A DNA stretch of 64,000 nt, from the NCBI GenBank assembly GCA_023269615.1, contig JAHFSY010000008.1, positions 1 to 64,000 of the forward strand, written 5' to 3'. Below the pieces are notes generated by a model. That model was not told the origin of the DNA, ran no database searches, and saw nothing but the letters and a program-made list of their open reading frames with translations. The translations under genes and the position numbers were made by a program. Shown piece by piece: positions 32,524 to 42,848 of this stretch. Numbering within the stretch: position 1 is the first letter of the stretch; each line of letters opens with the position of its first letter. The DNA comes from Verrucomicrobiota bacterium (GTDB lineage Bacteria > Verrucomicrobiota > Verrucomicrobiia > JABWAM01).

Positions 32524-33330
32524 ATGTTTCCTTTCCAGGATAAAGTGATTGTGATCACCGGCGCCTCGTCAGGAATCGGCGCGGAACTCGCGCGCGCCTG
32601 CGCGCGGCGCGGCGCAAGAGTGGTTCCAGCCGCGCGCTCGCGGGAACGGATCGAAAAACTCCAGCGTGAAATCACCGACGCGGGCGGCCAGGCCCTTGCC
32701 GTGACCGCCGACGTGACGCGCCACGGGGACATCCAGCGCCTCGCCGACCAGGCGCTGGAAAAATGGGGGCGGGTGGACGCGCTGGTGAACAACGCGGGGT
32801 TCGGCTTGTGGGGCTCGTTCGAGACCCTGCCCATGGAGGAGATCCGGAAAAATTTTGAGACGAACCTTTTTGCCGCTGTGGCCTGCTGCCAGGCGTTCAT
32901 CCCGCACATCCGCAAACAGGGCGGCGGCCTGATCGTGAACGTGGAATCCGTGGTGGGGTTGCGAGCCATGCCGCTCGCCTCGTGTTACTCGGCCACAAAA
33001 CACGCGCTGCACGCCTTCAGCGAGGCGATGCGGGTGGAGTACGCAAAGGAAAACATCCAGGTGCTTTCCGTCTGCCCCGGCCTGATCCGGACGGAGTTCC
33101 ACGAAAACCGCGTGCTGGTGGGAACGGACGAGGGCACGGGCCCGAAATGGCTCTACATGCCCGTCGAACGATGCGTGGCCAAAATCATCGGCGCCATGGA
33201 ACGGGGCAGCAGCCGGCTGGTGGTCACCGGCCACGCGAAGCTGATCGCCGCCCTCCAGCGCCTCTCGCCTGCATTTGTCGACTGGGTCCTCGCCAGCAAC
33301 TACCTCAAGGCCGTGGAACGCATGAAGTGA
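32524..33330 (+). CDS. Short-chain dehydrogenase/reductase
   Basis: The 268-residue protein has the nucleotide site TGASSGIG near residue 12, NNAG near 90 and the catalytic YSATK near 155, following a Ser-poor strand (NVESVVG). The C terminus ([19 protein letters not shown]) resembles membrane-associated SDRs. The cofactor is likely NADP(H), since Arg and Ser follow the second strand. The substrate is unknown. Confidence 0.88.
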   Translation: MFPFQDKVIVITGASSGIGAELARACARRGARVVPAARSRERIEKLQREITDAGGQALAVTADVTRHGDIQRLADQALEKWGRVDALVNNAGFGLWGSFETLPMEEIRKNFETNLFAAVACCQAFIPHIRKQGGGLIVNVESVVGLRAMPLASCYSATKHALHAFSEAMRVEYAKENIQVLSVCPGLIRTEFHENRVLVGTDEGTGPKWLYMPVERCVAKIIGAMERGSSRLVVTGHAKLIAALQRLSPAFVDWVLASNYLKAVERMK

Positions 33331-33388
33331 AAACTGCCTTTCAAACCATGAGCTCCTCGTGTACCTTGCCGGTCTTCCAATATTCCCT

Positions 33389-34357
33389 ATGAGCAACCTC
33401 CTCAATCAACTCAAACAGCATTCCTTCATCGTGGCCGATACCGGCGATTTCGAGAGCATCCGCAAGTACCAGCCACGCGATTCCACCACCAACCCCAGCC
33501 TCCTCCTCAAGGCCGTCGAGCTTCCCGAGTACAAGGACCTCGTGGACAAGACCCTGGCCGACGCCAAAAAGGAAGCGCCCCAGGCGAACAAAACCCTCGG
33601 CGTCGCGATGGACAAGCTCGGCATCGCCTTCGGACTCGAAATCCTCAAGATCGTGCCGGGTCGCGTCTCGACTGAAGTGGACGCGCGCCTGAGCTTCGAC
33701 ACCGAAGCCACCAAGGACAAGGCCCGCTCCCTGATTTCGCGCTATGAAAAAGCCGGCATGTCACGCGATCGCATCCTCATCAAGATCGCTTCCACCTGGG
33801 AAGGCATCTGCGCCGCAAAGCAACTCACGCGCGAAGGCATCCACTGCAACCTCACGCTCCTCTTTTCGTTTCCACAGGCTGTTGCGTGCGCCGAAGCCGG
33901 CGTGCAGCTCGTCTCCCCATTCGTCGGGCGCATCTTTGACTGGTACAAGAAATCCTCCGGACGGGATTCCTATCCGTCCGCCGAGGATCCGGGTGTGCTG
34001 TCGGTCACGGAAATCTACCATTATTACAAGAAATTCGGGCATGCCACGGAGGTGATGGGCGCCAGCTTCCGTAACATTGGAGAAATCCTGGAACTCGCCG
34101 GATGCGACCTCCTCACCATCAGCCCCTCCCTCCTCGAGGAATTGCAAAAGGGAACGGGGTCCGTCCCGCGCAAGCTCTCCAAGGAAAACTCCGCCCAGTG
34201 CAAGCTGAACAAGGTTTCCTACGACGAAAAATCCTTTCGCTGGTCCTTCAATGAAAACCAGATGGCCACGGAAAAACTTTCCGAAGGCATCCGCACCTTC
34301 GCCGCCGACACCGTAAAGCTGGAAAAAATCGTCACCGACCGCCTCCAAAAATCCTAA
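33389..34357 (+). CDS. tal: Transaldolase
   Basis: The 322-residue enzyme moves a dihydroxyacetone unit between sugar phosphates in the pentose phosphate pathway. It shows [12 protein letters not shown], the Schiff-base Lys in [12 protein letters not shown] near 134, [14 protein letters not shown] and [13 protein letters not shown], the signatures of the classical TalB-type subfamily. The ATG at 33389 gives the standard start. Confidence 0.96.
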   Translation: MSNLLNQLKQHSFIVADTGDFESIRKYQPRDSTTNPSLLLKAVELPEYKDLVDKTLADAKKEAPQANKTLGVAMDKLGIAFGLEILKIVPGRVSTEVDARLSFDTEATKDKARSLISRYEKAGMSRDRILIKIASTWEGICAAKQLTREGIHCNLTLLFSFPQAVACAEAGVQLVSPFVGRIFDWYKKSSGRDSYPSAEDPGVLSVTEIYHYYKKFGHATEVMGASFRNIGEILELAGCDLLTISPSLLEELQKGTGSVPRKLSKENSAQCKLNKVSYDEKSFRWSFNENQMATEKLSEGIRTFAADTVKLEKIVTDRLQKS

Positions 34358-34409
34358 TCCCGTAAATCCTGTAATCCTGTCAAAAAATCTGCGGGAATCA
34401 GGGTCCCCA
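34358..34409. repeat. AATCCTGTCAAAAAATCTG-type repeat
   Basis: This copy of the element at 14561-14615 starts at the transaldolase stop codon and fills the gap to the ClpX-like gene. Confidence 0.6.
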
Positions 34410-34419
34410 TTCCGAGATC

Positions 34420-36054
34420 ATGAGCAACGACGCTCCCACGCCGGAAGAAGTCCAGCTCAAGCTCTCCGAATTCATGAAACAACAGTTCGGGGACAAGGTG
34501 GTCCTTTCCGGCGTCATGCCCCAAACCGACCACGGCTTCGGAACTGAACCCGGCGATCCGCATGAAGCCGAAACACCTCTCTCGTTCGAGTTTCATCTCA
34601 AGCCGCGTGAAATCAAGTCGTACCTCGACCGTTTTGTCATCCGACAGGACGAGGCGAAGAAAGCCCTCGCGATCGCCGTCTGCGACCACTACAACCATGT
34701 GCGCCAATGGGAACAGGAGCACGAGGGGCAGGAGGAAACCGCGAAAGCCAATGGCCGTCCCCCACCCGAGTACGCCAAGCAAAACGTGATCCTGCTCGGG
34801 CCCACAGGCGTCGGCAAAACCTATCTCATCCGCTGCATCGCCCAGCTCATAGGCGTTCCCTTCGTGAAGGCCGACGCCACCAAGTTCAGCGAGACGGGTT
34901 ACGTGGGCGGCGACGTGGATGACCTCGTGCGCGAACTCGTGCATCGCGCCGACGGCAACACCCGCCTTGCCCAATACGGCATCGTCTATATTGATGAGAT
35001 TGACAAGATCGCATCGCCGCCAAATATCACCGGGCGCGACGTCAGCGGCCGCGGCGTGCAGACCAATCTCCTCAAGCTCATGGAGGAAACCGAAGTCGCG
35101 CTGCGCAGCCCCAACGACCTCCCCTCGCAGCTCCAGGCCGCGATGGAATTTCAAAAGCGTGGCAAAATCAAGCGCGAGACCCTCAACACCCGCCATATCC
35201 TTTTCATCGTCTCGGGCGCATTCGACCGCCTCGAGGAAATCATCCAGGCACGGATGAAGCAGTCGAGAATGGGATTTCAAATGGGCGAGCCTGCGAAGGA
35301 GATCCCGCCCTCGGAATGGTTCCGCTCCGTCAGGACGCAGGACTTCATCAAGTTCGGCTTCGAGCCCGAGTTCATCGGCCGCCTCCCCGTGCGCGTGGTG
35401 TGCGATCCGTTGAGCGAGGAGGATTTATTCCACGTGCTGCAGCAGAGCGAGGGCTCCATCATCCGCCAGTACACGCGCAGCTTCCAGGCGTTCGGCATCG
35501 AGGTCGCATTCCGCCCCGACAGCCTCCGCGCCATCGCAAAGCTCGCCCACGTCGAGCAGACCGGCGCCCGGGGGCTCATGACGGTGTGCGAACGCGTCTT
35601 CCGCGACTTCAAGTTTCACCTGCCTTCCACGGGAATCCACAGCTTTGAGATCACCGGCGAACTCATCGAGAATCCAAAACCCGCGCTCGAAAAAATCCTG
35701 GCCGATGAGGCTAGGCAGGAACGCCCGGTGCTGGAAGCGGGCGTGCGCGATTTCTGCCAGCGCTTCGAAAAACGCCACGGCCTGGTCCTCCGTCCCGAGG
35801 AAGCAACCATCAACCGCATCGTGGACCGCGCCTTTCAAGAGCACCGCAACGTGCGCGACGTCTGCGCACAGATTTTTAAAGACTACGAGTTCGGCCTCAA
35901 CCTCGTGAAAAAGAACACCGGGAAAAATGATTTTCCAATCCCGCCCGAGGCGCTCAACGACCCCGATAAATTCCTGAGCGAGCTGGTGGTTGGCTCGTAC
36001 AAAAAGGAAACCGTAGAAAATGCGGGGTCGAAGGAAGATACGGCTCCTCATTGA
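34420..36054 (+). CDS. ClpX-like AAA+ ATPase without zinc-binding domain
   Basis: The 544-residue protein has a ClpX-type AAA+ core: Walker A GPTGVGKT near 127, Walker B IVYIDEIDKI near 187, then SGRGVQTNLLKLMEE and EFIGRLPVRV. It lacks the N-terminal four-Cys zinc domain of true ClpX and has about 130 extra C-terminal residues. The loop that docks on ClpP (IGF in ClpX) would be MGF within QSRMGFQ. It may be a specialised unfoldase. The following gene overlaps its stop codon. Confidence 0.85.
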   Translation: MSNDAPTPEEVQLKLSEFMKQQFGDKVVLSGVMPQTDHGFGTEPGDPHEAETPLSFEFHLKPREIKSYLDRFVIRQDEAKKALAIAVCDHYNHVRQWEQEHEGQEETAKANGRPPPEYAKQNVILLGPTGVGKTYLIRCIAQLIGVPFVKADATKFSETGYVGGDVDDLVRELVHRADGNTRLAQYGIVYIDEIDKIASPPNITGRDVSGRGVQTNLLKLMEETEVALRSPNDLPSQLQAAMEFQKRGKIKRETLNTRHILFIVSGAFDRLEEIIQARMKQSRMGFQMGEPAKEIPPSEWFRSVRTQDFIKFGFEPEFIGRLPVRVVCDPLSEEDLFHVLQQSEGSIIRQYTRSFQAFGIEVAFRPDSLRAIAKLAHVEQTGARGLMTVCERVFRDFKFHLPSTGIHSFEITGELIENPKPALEKILADEARQERPVLEAGVRDFCQRFEKRHGLVLRPEEATINRIVDRAFQEHRNVRDVCAQIFKDYEFGLNLVKKNTGKNDFPIPPEALNDPDKFLSELVVGSYKKETVENAGSKEDTAPH

Positions 36055-37235
36055 AGAAGTTCCTCTCGTTCCTGCTGAGCCTCTGCCTCGGTTTGTTTCT
36101 TGCCGATGCGGTGATCTCATTTCTTGATGACAGTCTGATTCTGCTTCTCGGCATTCATGTCCTTGCGGCACTCCGTTTCCTTGTCGCGCTCCTGGCATCC
36201 CTTGCCTCGATGCAGGTTTATCTTCTGCTGGGGATCACCCCGATGGTGCCGAAACGGTTCTTCCTTCCGGTGACGCTGTTCATGCCGCTGGCCACTCTGG
36301 CCACGATTCCATGGCTGATCCACCACCACGAACAATTCGTACAGATCACGTGGGTGCTTTCACTCGGCCAGTTGGCTCTCGGCCTGCTCATTCTCCGCTG
36401 GGCGCAGGGCGCACTGCGGTTCCGATGGCCGCTGATCCCGGTGGAGCAGCTCGGGGGACGGAAATTCAGTTGGTGGAACCTTTCCGGTTTCGTGATTGGC
36501 AACCTTTGCCTCCTCGCGCCTGCGGTTCTTTTCCATCTGATGTATTGCGCGTCGCTCGCGACGGATCATTTCAGCGCGGGCTTCCTGGCTCTGCATCCAT
36601 CGGGCCTGTCGGCGCGCGCCAAGACGTTCGTGCGGAGCGACGGCAAGACGATCCGCCTGATCCCGATGATGCACATCGGACGATCCGGATTTTACAACGA
36701 GATCGAGAAATCCTTTCCAACCAACTCGGTCGTCCTCACCGAGGGGGTGACGGACCGGCAGAAGCGACTTCAACACAAGCTCACCTACAAGAAGGCTGCC
36801 TCGGCGCTCGGGCTCGTGGAACAGAAGGAGGTGTTTCTTCCAAAGCAGGCGCGAAAACACTGGGCGGATGTGGACATCGAACAATTCTCAAAGGGCACCA
36901 TCGAACTCCTCGACCTGACCGCCGCGATCCATTCGGAGGGGCCGACCCTGGCGAACATCCTCCGGCTTCTCAACAAATCCCAGGATCCCGCCCTCGCCGA
37001 CCAGTTGATGAATGACATCCTCCTCAAGCGGAACGAACACTTGCTCGCGGAGATCGGGAAGGAAATGGGGAATTCTGATGTGATCGTGGTGCCGTGGGGT
37101 GCCGCTCACATGCCGGGCATCTCGGAGGAAATCCAGAAACTTGGTTTCAAACCCGTCGAATCCCAGGAGTTCACCGTCGTGGATTTTCACAGGAATGCCC
37201 ACCCCGCCGTTGTCGCCCAGCCTCCAAAGAAATAA
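36051..37235 (+). CDS. Membrane protein with TraB/GumN-type domain
   Basis: About 394 residues from a TTG that overlaps the preceding stop. The first about 180 residues form five to six membrane helices. The C-terminal part has the TraB/GumN/Tiki pattern: RLIPMMHIGRSGFYNEI, NSVVLTEGV, LLKRNEHLLAEIG and VVPWGAAHMPGI, with conserved His, Glu and Arg. Tiki members are metalloproteases, but bacterial function is unsettled. Overlap with the ClpX-like gene suggests a joint role in envelope protein quality control. Confidence 0.72.
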   Translation: MKKFLSFLLSLCLGLFLADAVISFLDDSLILLLGIHVLAALRFLVALLASLASMQVYLLLGITPMVPKRFFLPVTLFMPLATLATIPWLIHHHEQFVQITWVLSLGQLALGLLILRWAQGALRFRWPLIPVEQLGGRKFSWWNLSGFVIGNLCLLAPAVLFHLMYCASLATDHFSAGFLALHPSGLSARAKTFVRSDGKTIRLIPMMHIGRSGFYNEIEKSFPTNSVVLTEGVTDRQKRLQHKLTYKKAASALGLVEQKEVFLPKQARKHWADVDIEQFSKGTIELLDLTAAIHSEGPTLANILRLLNKSQDPALADQLMNDILLKRNEHLLAEIGKEMGNSDVIVVPWGAAHMPGISEEIQKLGFKPVESQEFTVVDFHRNAHPAVVAQPPKK

Positions 37236-37259
37236 ACGCGCCGTTTACCCACCATGAAT

Positions 37260-37919
37260 TCAAAGGGGGTCGCTGTGGCGGATGTCGAGGGCTTCGTAAA
37301 GATACACAATTTCCTCGGCGATGTTGGTCGCGTGGTCGGCGACCCGCTCCAGGTTGTGGGCCACGCTCATCAGGTTCAACGCACGGGTGATCGTTTGAGG
37401 GTCCTCGATCATGAAACTCGTCAGCTCGCGATGAAGCTGGCGGTTGAGGGAATCCACCTCGTTGTCGCGCACGATCACCTGGCGTGCAAGATCGGGCTTG
37501 GCATACACCAGCGAATCCATTGAATCGCGAATCATGCCGCGGGCGATGTCGGCCATGCGAGGGATGTCCACCATCGGCTTGAGGACGGCTTCCCGGTTCA
37601 ATTCCTCGGCGCATCGCGCGATGTTCACGGCCTGGTCGCCAATGCGCTCAAGCTCGGACCCAATCTTCATCGTCATGGCGATGAAACGCAGGTCCTTCGC
37701 CACGGGCTGGCGAAGGGCGAAGAGGGACATGGAGCGCTCGTCAATCTCCATCTCCATGCGGTCCAATTCCGTGTCCTCGGCCTGCAAGGCCAGCGCGATG
37801 CCGCTGTCCCTCTGCAACAAAGCCTTCAATGCACCGGCAACGCTTTCCTCCGCGAGGGCTGACATGCGGAGCAGAGTTTCCCTCAATTCGGTCAATTCCT
37901 GGTCAAAGTGAAGTTGCAT
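37260..37919 (-). CDS. phoU: Phosphate signalling protein PhoU
   Basis: The 219-residue helical protein starts MQLHFDQELTELRETLLRMS and contains two PhoU repeats with acidic metal-binding clusters (ELERIGDQAVNIARCAEEL and NLERVADHATNIAEEIVYLY). It links the Pst transporter to PhoR and keeps the Pho regulon off when phosphate is ample. The ATG at 37919 is preferred to a TTG at 37925, which overlaps the pstB stop. It is the last gene of the pst operon. Confidence 0.95.
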   Translation of the reverse strand: MQLHFDQELTELRETLLRMSALAEESVAGALKALLQRDSGIALALQAEDTELDRMEMEIDERSMSLFALRQPVAKDLRFIAMTMKIGSELERIGDQAVNIARCAEELNREAVLKPMVDIPRMADIARGMIRDSMDSLVYAKPDLARQVIVRDNEVDSLNRQLHRELTSFMIEDPQTITRALNLMSVAHNLERVADHATNIAEEIVYLYEALDIRHSDPL

Positions 37920-37921
37920 GA

Positions 37922-38767
37922 TCAACCAAACCTTCCTGTGATGTAGTCTTCTGTCTGTTTGTTGGCGGGATTGGTGAAGATCCGCTTTGTGGCGTCATAT
38001 TCCACCAGCTTCCCAAGATAAAAAAAAGCCGTGAGATCACTGACCCTCGCCGCCTGCTGCATGTTGTGGGTGACGATCACAATCGTGTAATCCTTCTTCA
38101 GCTCGCGGATCAGCTCCTCGATTTTCATCGTGGCAATCGGGTCCAGAGCCGAGCACGGCTCATCCATCAGGATGATTTCCGGCTCAAGCGCGATTGCCCG
38201 TGCGATGCAAAGGCGCTGCTGCTGGCCGCCCGACAATCCCATGCCACTGCTGTCGAGCCGGTCCTTCACCTCGTCCCATAGTGCCGCCCGCTGCAGGGAG
38301 CGTTCCGCTATCTCGTCGAGTGTTTTCCTGTCGGTAATCCCCGAAATGCGCAACCCATAAACCACGTTTTCAAAGATGGTTTTTGGAAATGGGTTTGATT
38401 TTTGGAATACCATGCCGACTTTTTTTCGAAGTGCGATCACGTCCACGCTGGAATCGTAGATGTTCTCGTCATCAATCAAAATCTCCCCACGCGCCACCAC
38501 GGATTCGATCAGGTCGTTCATCCGGTTGTAGCAGCGCAACAAGGTGGACTTGCCGCATCCGGAGGGGCCGATGAATGCCGTCACCTGGCGACGGGGGATG
38601 TCGAGCGAGATGTCAAAGAGAGCCTGCTTGACTCCGTAGAAAAACTGCAGGTTGCGTGTGCGGATATGGGCGTCACCTTCCCTTGGACGGTCATTCGACG
38701 ATCTTGCGAGCGCGGGATCCGTCGTTGGTGTTGTTTCACGCACGGGAGTTGGCAGGGTGGCATTCAT
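37922..38767 (-). CDS. pstB: Phosphate ABC transporter ATP-binding protein PstB
   Basis: The 281-residue ATPase has [20 protein letters not shown], Walker [10 protein letters not shown], signature [15 protein letters not shown], Walker [16 protein letters not shown] and a final [13 protein letters not shown], all diagnostic of PstB. It drives high-affinity phosphate uptake. The ATG at 38767 has AAGGAAAG 8 bases upstream and lies 14 bases after pstA; an upstream in-frame ATG at 38785 would overlap pstA. Confidence 0.97.
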   Translation of the reverse strand: MNATLPTPVRETTPTTDPALARSSNDRPREGDAHIRTRNLQFFYGVKQALFDISLDIPRRQVTAFIGPSGCGKSTLLRCYNRMNDLIESVVARGEILIDDENIYDSSVDVIALRKKVGMVFQKSNPFPKTIFENVVYGLRISGITDRKTLDEIAERSLQRAALWDEVKDRLDSSGMGLSGGQQQRLCIARAIALEPEIILMDEPCSALDPIATMKIEELIRELKKDYTIVIVTHNMQQAARVSDLTAFFYLGKLVEYDATKRIFTNPANKQTEDYITGRFG

Positions 38768-38781
38768 GGGGGCTTTCCTTT

Positions 38782-40461
38782 TCAATGAAACGCCCCGGTT
38801 GTGTATCGCCGTCGCACATAATCACGCAACAGGATAGCACCCAGGTTCAATGCGATCACAAGCAAAATCAAGAGGAGCGCCGTGGTGAAAACCATCGGGC
38901 GCGACGCCTCGATGTTCGGCGACTGGAAACCGACATCATAAATATGAAATCCAAGGTGCATGAACTTGCGTTCCAGGTGAAGATACGGCGTCAGCCCATC
39001 CACCGGCAGCGAGGGGGCCAGCTTGACAACACCCGTGATCATGAGCGGCGCCACTTCGCCCGCACCACGCGCCATCGCCAGAATCACGCCGGTGAGAATT
39101 CCTGGCAGGGATGCCGGGAGAAGAATGTTTTTGAGGGTTTGAAACCTGGAAGCTCCCAGCGCGAGCGATCCCTCGCGCATTCCACGGGGCACCGCCATGA
39201 TGGATTCCTCCGTGGCCATGACCACCACCGGCACGGTGAGCAGCGCGAGAGTAAGTGAAGCCCATAAAATCCCGCCGGTTCCCCAAGTGGGCGTGGGCAA
39301 CGCGTCGGCGTAGAAAAAGCGGTCAATGTTTCCGCCAATGAAATACACAAAAAATCCGAGACCGAACACACCGTAAACAATCGAGGGCACGCCGGCCAGG
39401 TTGTTCAGCGCGATGCGCACCGCCCTCACAATGGGCCCCTGCCGCGCGTACTCGCAAAGATAAAATGCCGTGAGCACCCCGAACGGCACCACGGCGATGC
39501 TCATCAGGATCACCATCAGCGTCGTCCCAAATATCGCGGGGAAAACTCCTCCCTCCGTGTTCGATTCTCTCGGGTCATCCATGAGAAAATCAGCGAGGCG
39601 CGTGAAATAACTTCCGGTTTTGGCAAAGAACCCCATCTGGTTCGGCTGCCATGCCTCCATGATGGACGCCATGGGCAGTTCCTTGACCGTGCCATTCACG
39701 TCCTCCAACCCGATGCGGTCCTGTCCCATCTCGCTGCGAAGCTGCGCGATTTCCTTGACGTAAGCGTCGTATTTCTCCTTGAGCGACGCGGTCGCCTGCT
39801 CGATGGAGCGGATTTCCGAGGCCATCTTTTCTCCCTGACCAAGCCGTTCTACTTTTCGCTGGCGAAGCCTCGCGCGCTCCATTTGCAGGTTCACTGCGCC
39901 GATATCTGATTTTTCGATGCGATAAATCCGATCGAACAACTCGCGCGCCCTTTCCATGGCCTTCGGGAGAACGGCGGCCGCCTCCGCTCCTTCAAGCTTC
40001 CGATCCTTGGTTTGCAGGAAATGCAGATACCCGATGAAACGTCCGTACTCGCGACGGTCCATCACCCAGACGTCGGGCGGCCTGGACGACGACAGGATCT
40101 CCTGGTCGTTCAGCCAGACGAAATCCTGCGAATACATGTCACGGTTTCCAACCATCACCATGCGACGGTTGGGGTCGGCCTGGAGTTTCTGGTCGCGGGC
40201 CTGTGCGGGCGGGATCACCTCCTTCTGCCGCATGATCGCGAGATATTTTTTTCCGTCCTTCATCTCATACAGTCTCACATCCTTCGGCCAGAAGAAGGTC
40301 GCGCCATTCACCAGGATGATCCCCACCACGATCATGATCATGAAAAGGCAGAGCACCAGGGTGCCGCCAGTCAGCCAGACCCAGTGGTCGCCGCGCTTCC
40401 AGATGCTTTCGCTGGTGCGATGCACTCGGATGGTTTGGGAGATATTGGCGGGCGAGGTCAT
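38782..40461 (-). CDS. pstA: Phosphate ABC transporter permease PstA, long form
   Basis: At 559 residues this is about twice the length of E. coli PstA. A membrane helix near 30-52 is followed by a soluble, probably periplasmic insert of about 240 residues with a coiled coil ([20 protein letters not shown] onward). Then comes the normal permease with [20 protein letters not shown] and the ATPase-contact [20 protein letters not shown]. Long PstA forms are known in some Gram-negative bacteria. It lies 10 bases after pstC. Confidence 0.93.
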   Translation of the reverse strand: MTSPANISQTIRVHRTSESIWKRGDHWVWLTGGTLVLCLFMIMIVVGIILVNGATFFWPKDVRLYEMKDGKKYLAIMRQKEVIPPAQARDQKLQADPNRRMVMVGNRDMYSQDFVWLNDQEILSSSRPPDVWVMDRREYGRFIGYLHFLQTKDRKLEGAEAAAVLPKAMERARELFDRIYRIEKSDIGAVNLQMERARLRQRKVERLGQGEKMASEIRSIEQATASLKEKYDAYVKEIAQLRSEMGQDRIGLEDVNGTVKELPMASIMEAWQPNQMGFFAKTGSYFTRLADFLMDDPRESNTEGGVFPAIFGTTLMVILMSIAVVPFGVLTAFYLCEYARQGPIVRAVRIALNNLAGVPSIVYGVFGLGFFVYFIGGNIDRFFYADALPTPTWGTGGILWASLTLALLTVPVVVMATEESIMAVPRGMREGSLALGASRFQTLKNILLPASLPGILTGVILAMARGAGEVAPLMITGVVKLAPSLPVDGLTPYLHLERKFMHLGFHIYDVGFQSPNIEASRPMVFTTALLLILLVIALNLGAILLRDYVRRRYTTGAFH

Positions 40462-40471
40462 GTTTTTGGAA

Positions 40472-42754
40472 TCATAGCGCGCGATATTTTTCGCGCAGTC
40501 GAAGCCGGATCACCTCGGCAGCGGTGTTGATCACGAAGGTCGCGAGGAACAGGAGCGCCGCCGCGAGGAAGAGGACGCGGTAGAGCGAGCCTTCGTAGGG
40601 CGCCTCGGGAATTTCCACGGCGATGTTCGCCGAGAGCGTCCTCATGCCGTTGAAGGGGCTGAGCGACAGGATGGGCGTGTTCCCCGTGGCCATCAGCACA
40701 ATCATGGTCTCGCCCACGGCGCGGCCGAACCCGAGCATGACCGCCGAAAAAATACCGGGACTCGCCGTCGGCAGCACGACACGGACCGCCGATTGCCAGC
40801 GCGTGGCCCCAAGCGCCAGCGATCCCGAGATGTAATGCCGCGGCACGTTGGACATCGCATCCTCGCAGATCGAAAAGATGATCGGAATCACGGCGAATCC
40901 CATGGCCAGCCCGATCACCAGGCTGTTGCGCTGCTCCACCTTCTGCCCAGTGGTGTCATAAATCCACTGCTGGATGTTTCCATGAAAACAAAGTTTTTCG
41001 ACAGGACCGGCCAGGATGTGCGCCAGGAAGAGCGAAAGCGCAATCAGCGCAAACAGGATTCCCAGCTCGATGCTTTGCGGGATGCGTGACCGTTGCTTCA
41101 GGGGAAGGCGGAAAAAGAATGACGAACCTGTGAGGATCAGGGTGAGCATGAGTGGCGGCGCGAGGAGGAATGCCACCAGGTTTTTTTCCATGAACGGAGC
41201 GATCCACAGGCCCGCCAGAAATCCAATCACAACGCTGGGCAACGCCGCCATGATTTCAATCGTAGGTTTCACAAAGGAGCGGATCTGCGAGGTCATCAAC
41301 TGCGACGTATAAAGCGCCGCGAATACCGCGATGGGGATTCCGAAGATCAATCCGAAAAACGCGCCCTTAAACGTGCCGACCACCAGCGGGGTGAGGCTGA
41401 ACTTCGCCTCGAAATTATCCGAGCCGCTCGATGACTGCCATGTATAATTGGGATGCTCGTAACCTTCATACCAGATTTTGCTGAACAACGTCCCCCATGT
41501 GATCTCGGGATGCGGATTGTGCAGGTCCCACTGTCGGATCGCACCATTTGCCCCCAACACGCTGATCCCGTTCAGGTGGCTGTTGGGTGCCACTCCACGA
41601 ATCGGGCCGCCCGCGTCAAACGTGTACAGCTTGCGCGCCGAGGGATTGAAATGCATCTTCAGCCCGCCCTGCATGTCGTATGTCCAGAAGCTGCGGTTGA
41701 CGGATGAGGGTGCGATGTCCGCCACGGGCAAAGAATGCCGGTCAAATTCACGAACCTTGACGAACACCGATCCGCCCTCCCTTCGCACACCGAACCACGC
41801 CTCCACCGAGCCATCGTTGTAACCAAGGATGTAAGTGACGTTTCCAATCAAGGCCCGCATGGCGGAAACATAAGATCCTTTTCGAGACGGCTCGATGACC
41901 TGGAGGACTTGCTTTGCATTTTCCGACAAATCCCAGCGATAGATTTTGTTCGCGTCTGTGCTCAGCATCAAATAGCGGGCATCGTTGTCAATCACCAGTC
42001 CGGTCGGCTTTCCCGAAATGGTTGTCTCCACCGGCTTGAGATCAAGGGACTGCGATGCTGCGTTCCACGTTCCCGCCAGCAACAATCCATCCCGGAAATA
42101 AATCGCGAGCGCCAGCGTCTCGCCCACCGACTGATAGGATCCCGCGATGCGCTCGACGGACGCCTCCCTGTTTGGACGGCCTGCCAGGACGTTCAGCGTC
42201 GGAGATTCCTTCATGGAAGGACGAATGACCTGCTGCCCTTCCTTGCCGTACTCAAGATGAAATTCGAGGTTCAGGATTTTGATTTTGCCATGAGCCATTG
42301 CGGCGATCATCTGGTCGCCCGAGGGTGAAACCCACACCATCTCCGGATGATCCGTCAGCAACCCCTGGATCGGGATGTCATGTCGAATCCTGCCATCAGC
42401 GTTGGAAATATAATAAAGATGTCCATCGCTGGCCAGTCCGTAGCTATATTCCTGAAATTCGTCCACGCTCCATGAGAGGAGCCTGACGTCCTTTCCCAGC
42501 GCGGGCATGGTCAGTGATGATTTCTCCTTCGAGCCCGGCGCGTAAAACAAAGGCACCGCCTCCTTGCCGACAAAAAGCAGGATCAGTACGACCGTCAGGA
42601 TGACGAACAGGCCAAACCCGCTAATGATCCATTTTGCCGCGCGGTCAGCCCATCGTACCCGTGGAGACGCGGCAAAGCTCGCGAGCTTTCGTGGCACGCG
42701 AGCTTCTGTGGCTATCAACGGTGATTCCGCAACGGGCATCGGCATACGAATCAT
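40472..42754 (-). CDS. pstC: Phosphate ABC transporter permease PstC, long form
   Basis: The protein of about 760 residues has a first membrane helix near 40-62, a large beta-propeller-like periplasmic insert (units such as GLASDGHLYYISNADGRI and YLMLSTDANKIYRWDLSE), and a C-terminal permease with IMAALPSVVIGFLAGLWIAP and GSLALGATRWQSAVRVVLP. Start is uncertain: ATGs at 42754, 42745 and 42739 are in frame. The first begins right where a palindromic repeat ends, and none has a clear ribosome site. Confidence 0.92.
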   Translation of the reverse strand: MIRMPMPVAESPLIATEARVPRKLASFAASPRVRWADRAAKWIISGFGLFVILTVVLILLFVGKEAVPLFYAPGSKEKSSLTMPALGKDVRLLSWSVDEFQEYSYGLASDGHLYYISNADGRIRHDIPIQGLLTDHPEMVWVSPSGDQMIAAMAHGKIKILNLEFHLEYGKEGQQVIRPSMKESPTLNVLAGRPNREASVERIAGSYQSVGETLALAIYFRDGLLLAGTWNAASQSLDLKPVETTISGKPTGLVIDNDARYLMLSTDANKIYRWDLSENAKQVLQVIEPSRKGSYVSAMRALIGNVTYILGYNDGSVEAWFGVRREGGSVFVKVREFDRHSLPVADIAPSSVNRSFWTYDMQGGLKMHFNPSARKLYTFDAGGPIRGVAPNSHLNGISVLGANGAIRQWDLHNPHPEITWGTLFSKIWYEGYEHPNYTWQSSSGSDNFEAKFSLTPLVVGTFKGAFFGLIFGIPIAVFAALYTSQLMTSQIRSFVKPTIEIMAALPSVVIGFLAGLWIAPFMEKNLVAFLLAPPLMLTLILTGSSFFFRLPLKQRSRIPQSIELGILFALIALSLFLAHILAGPVEKLCFHGNIQQWIYDTTGQKVEQRNSLVIGLAMGFAVIPIIFSICEDAMSNVPRHYISGSLALGATRWQSAVRVVLPTASPGIFSAVMLGFGRAVGETMIVLMATGNTPILSLSPFNGMRTLSANIAVEIPEAPYEGSLYRVLFLAAALLFLATFVINTAAEVIRLRLREKYRAL

Positions 42755-42755
42755 T

Positions 42756-42817
42756 GGTAGGGCGCGACCGCCGGGCGCGCCGCTGCGCAACGGACGGCCC
42801 GGCGGTCCGTCCCTACC
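42756..42817. repeat. Palindromic repeat, family A, between pstS and pstC
   Basis: A 62-bp copy almost identical to that at 10219-10280 fills most of the gap between the pstS stop and the pstC start and touches the pstC start codon. A hairpin here could shield the pstS message or lower pstC translation. Confidence 0.85.
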
Positions 42818-42848
42818 CCGATCTTGGAATTTTCAAACACACCCTTGC

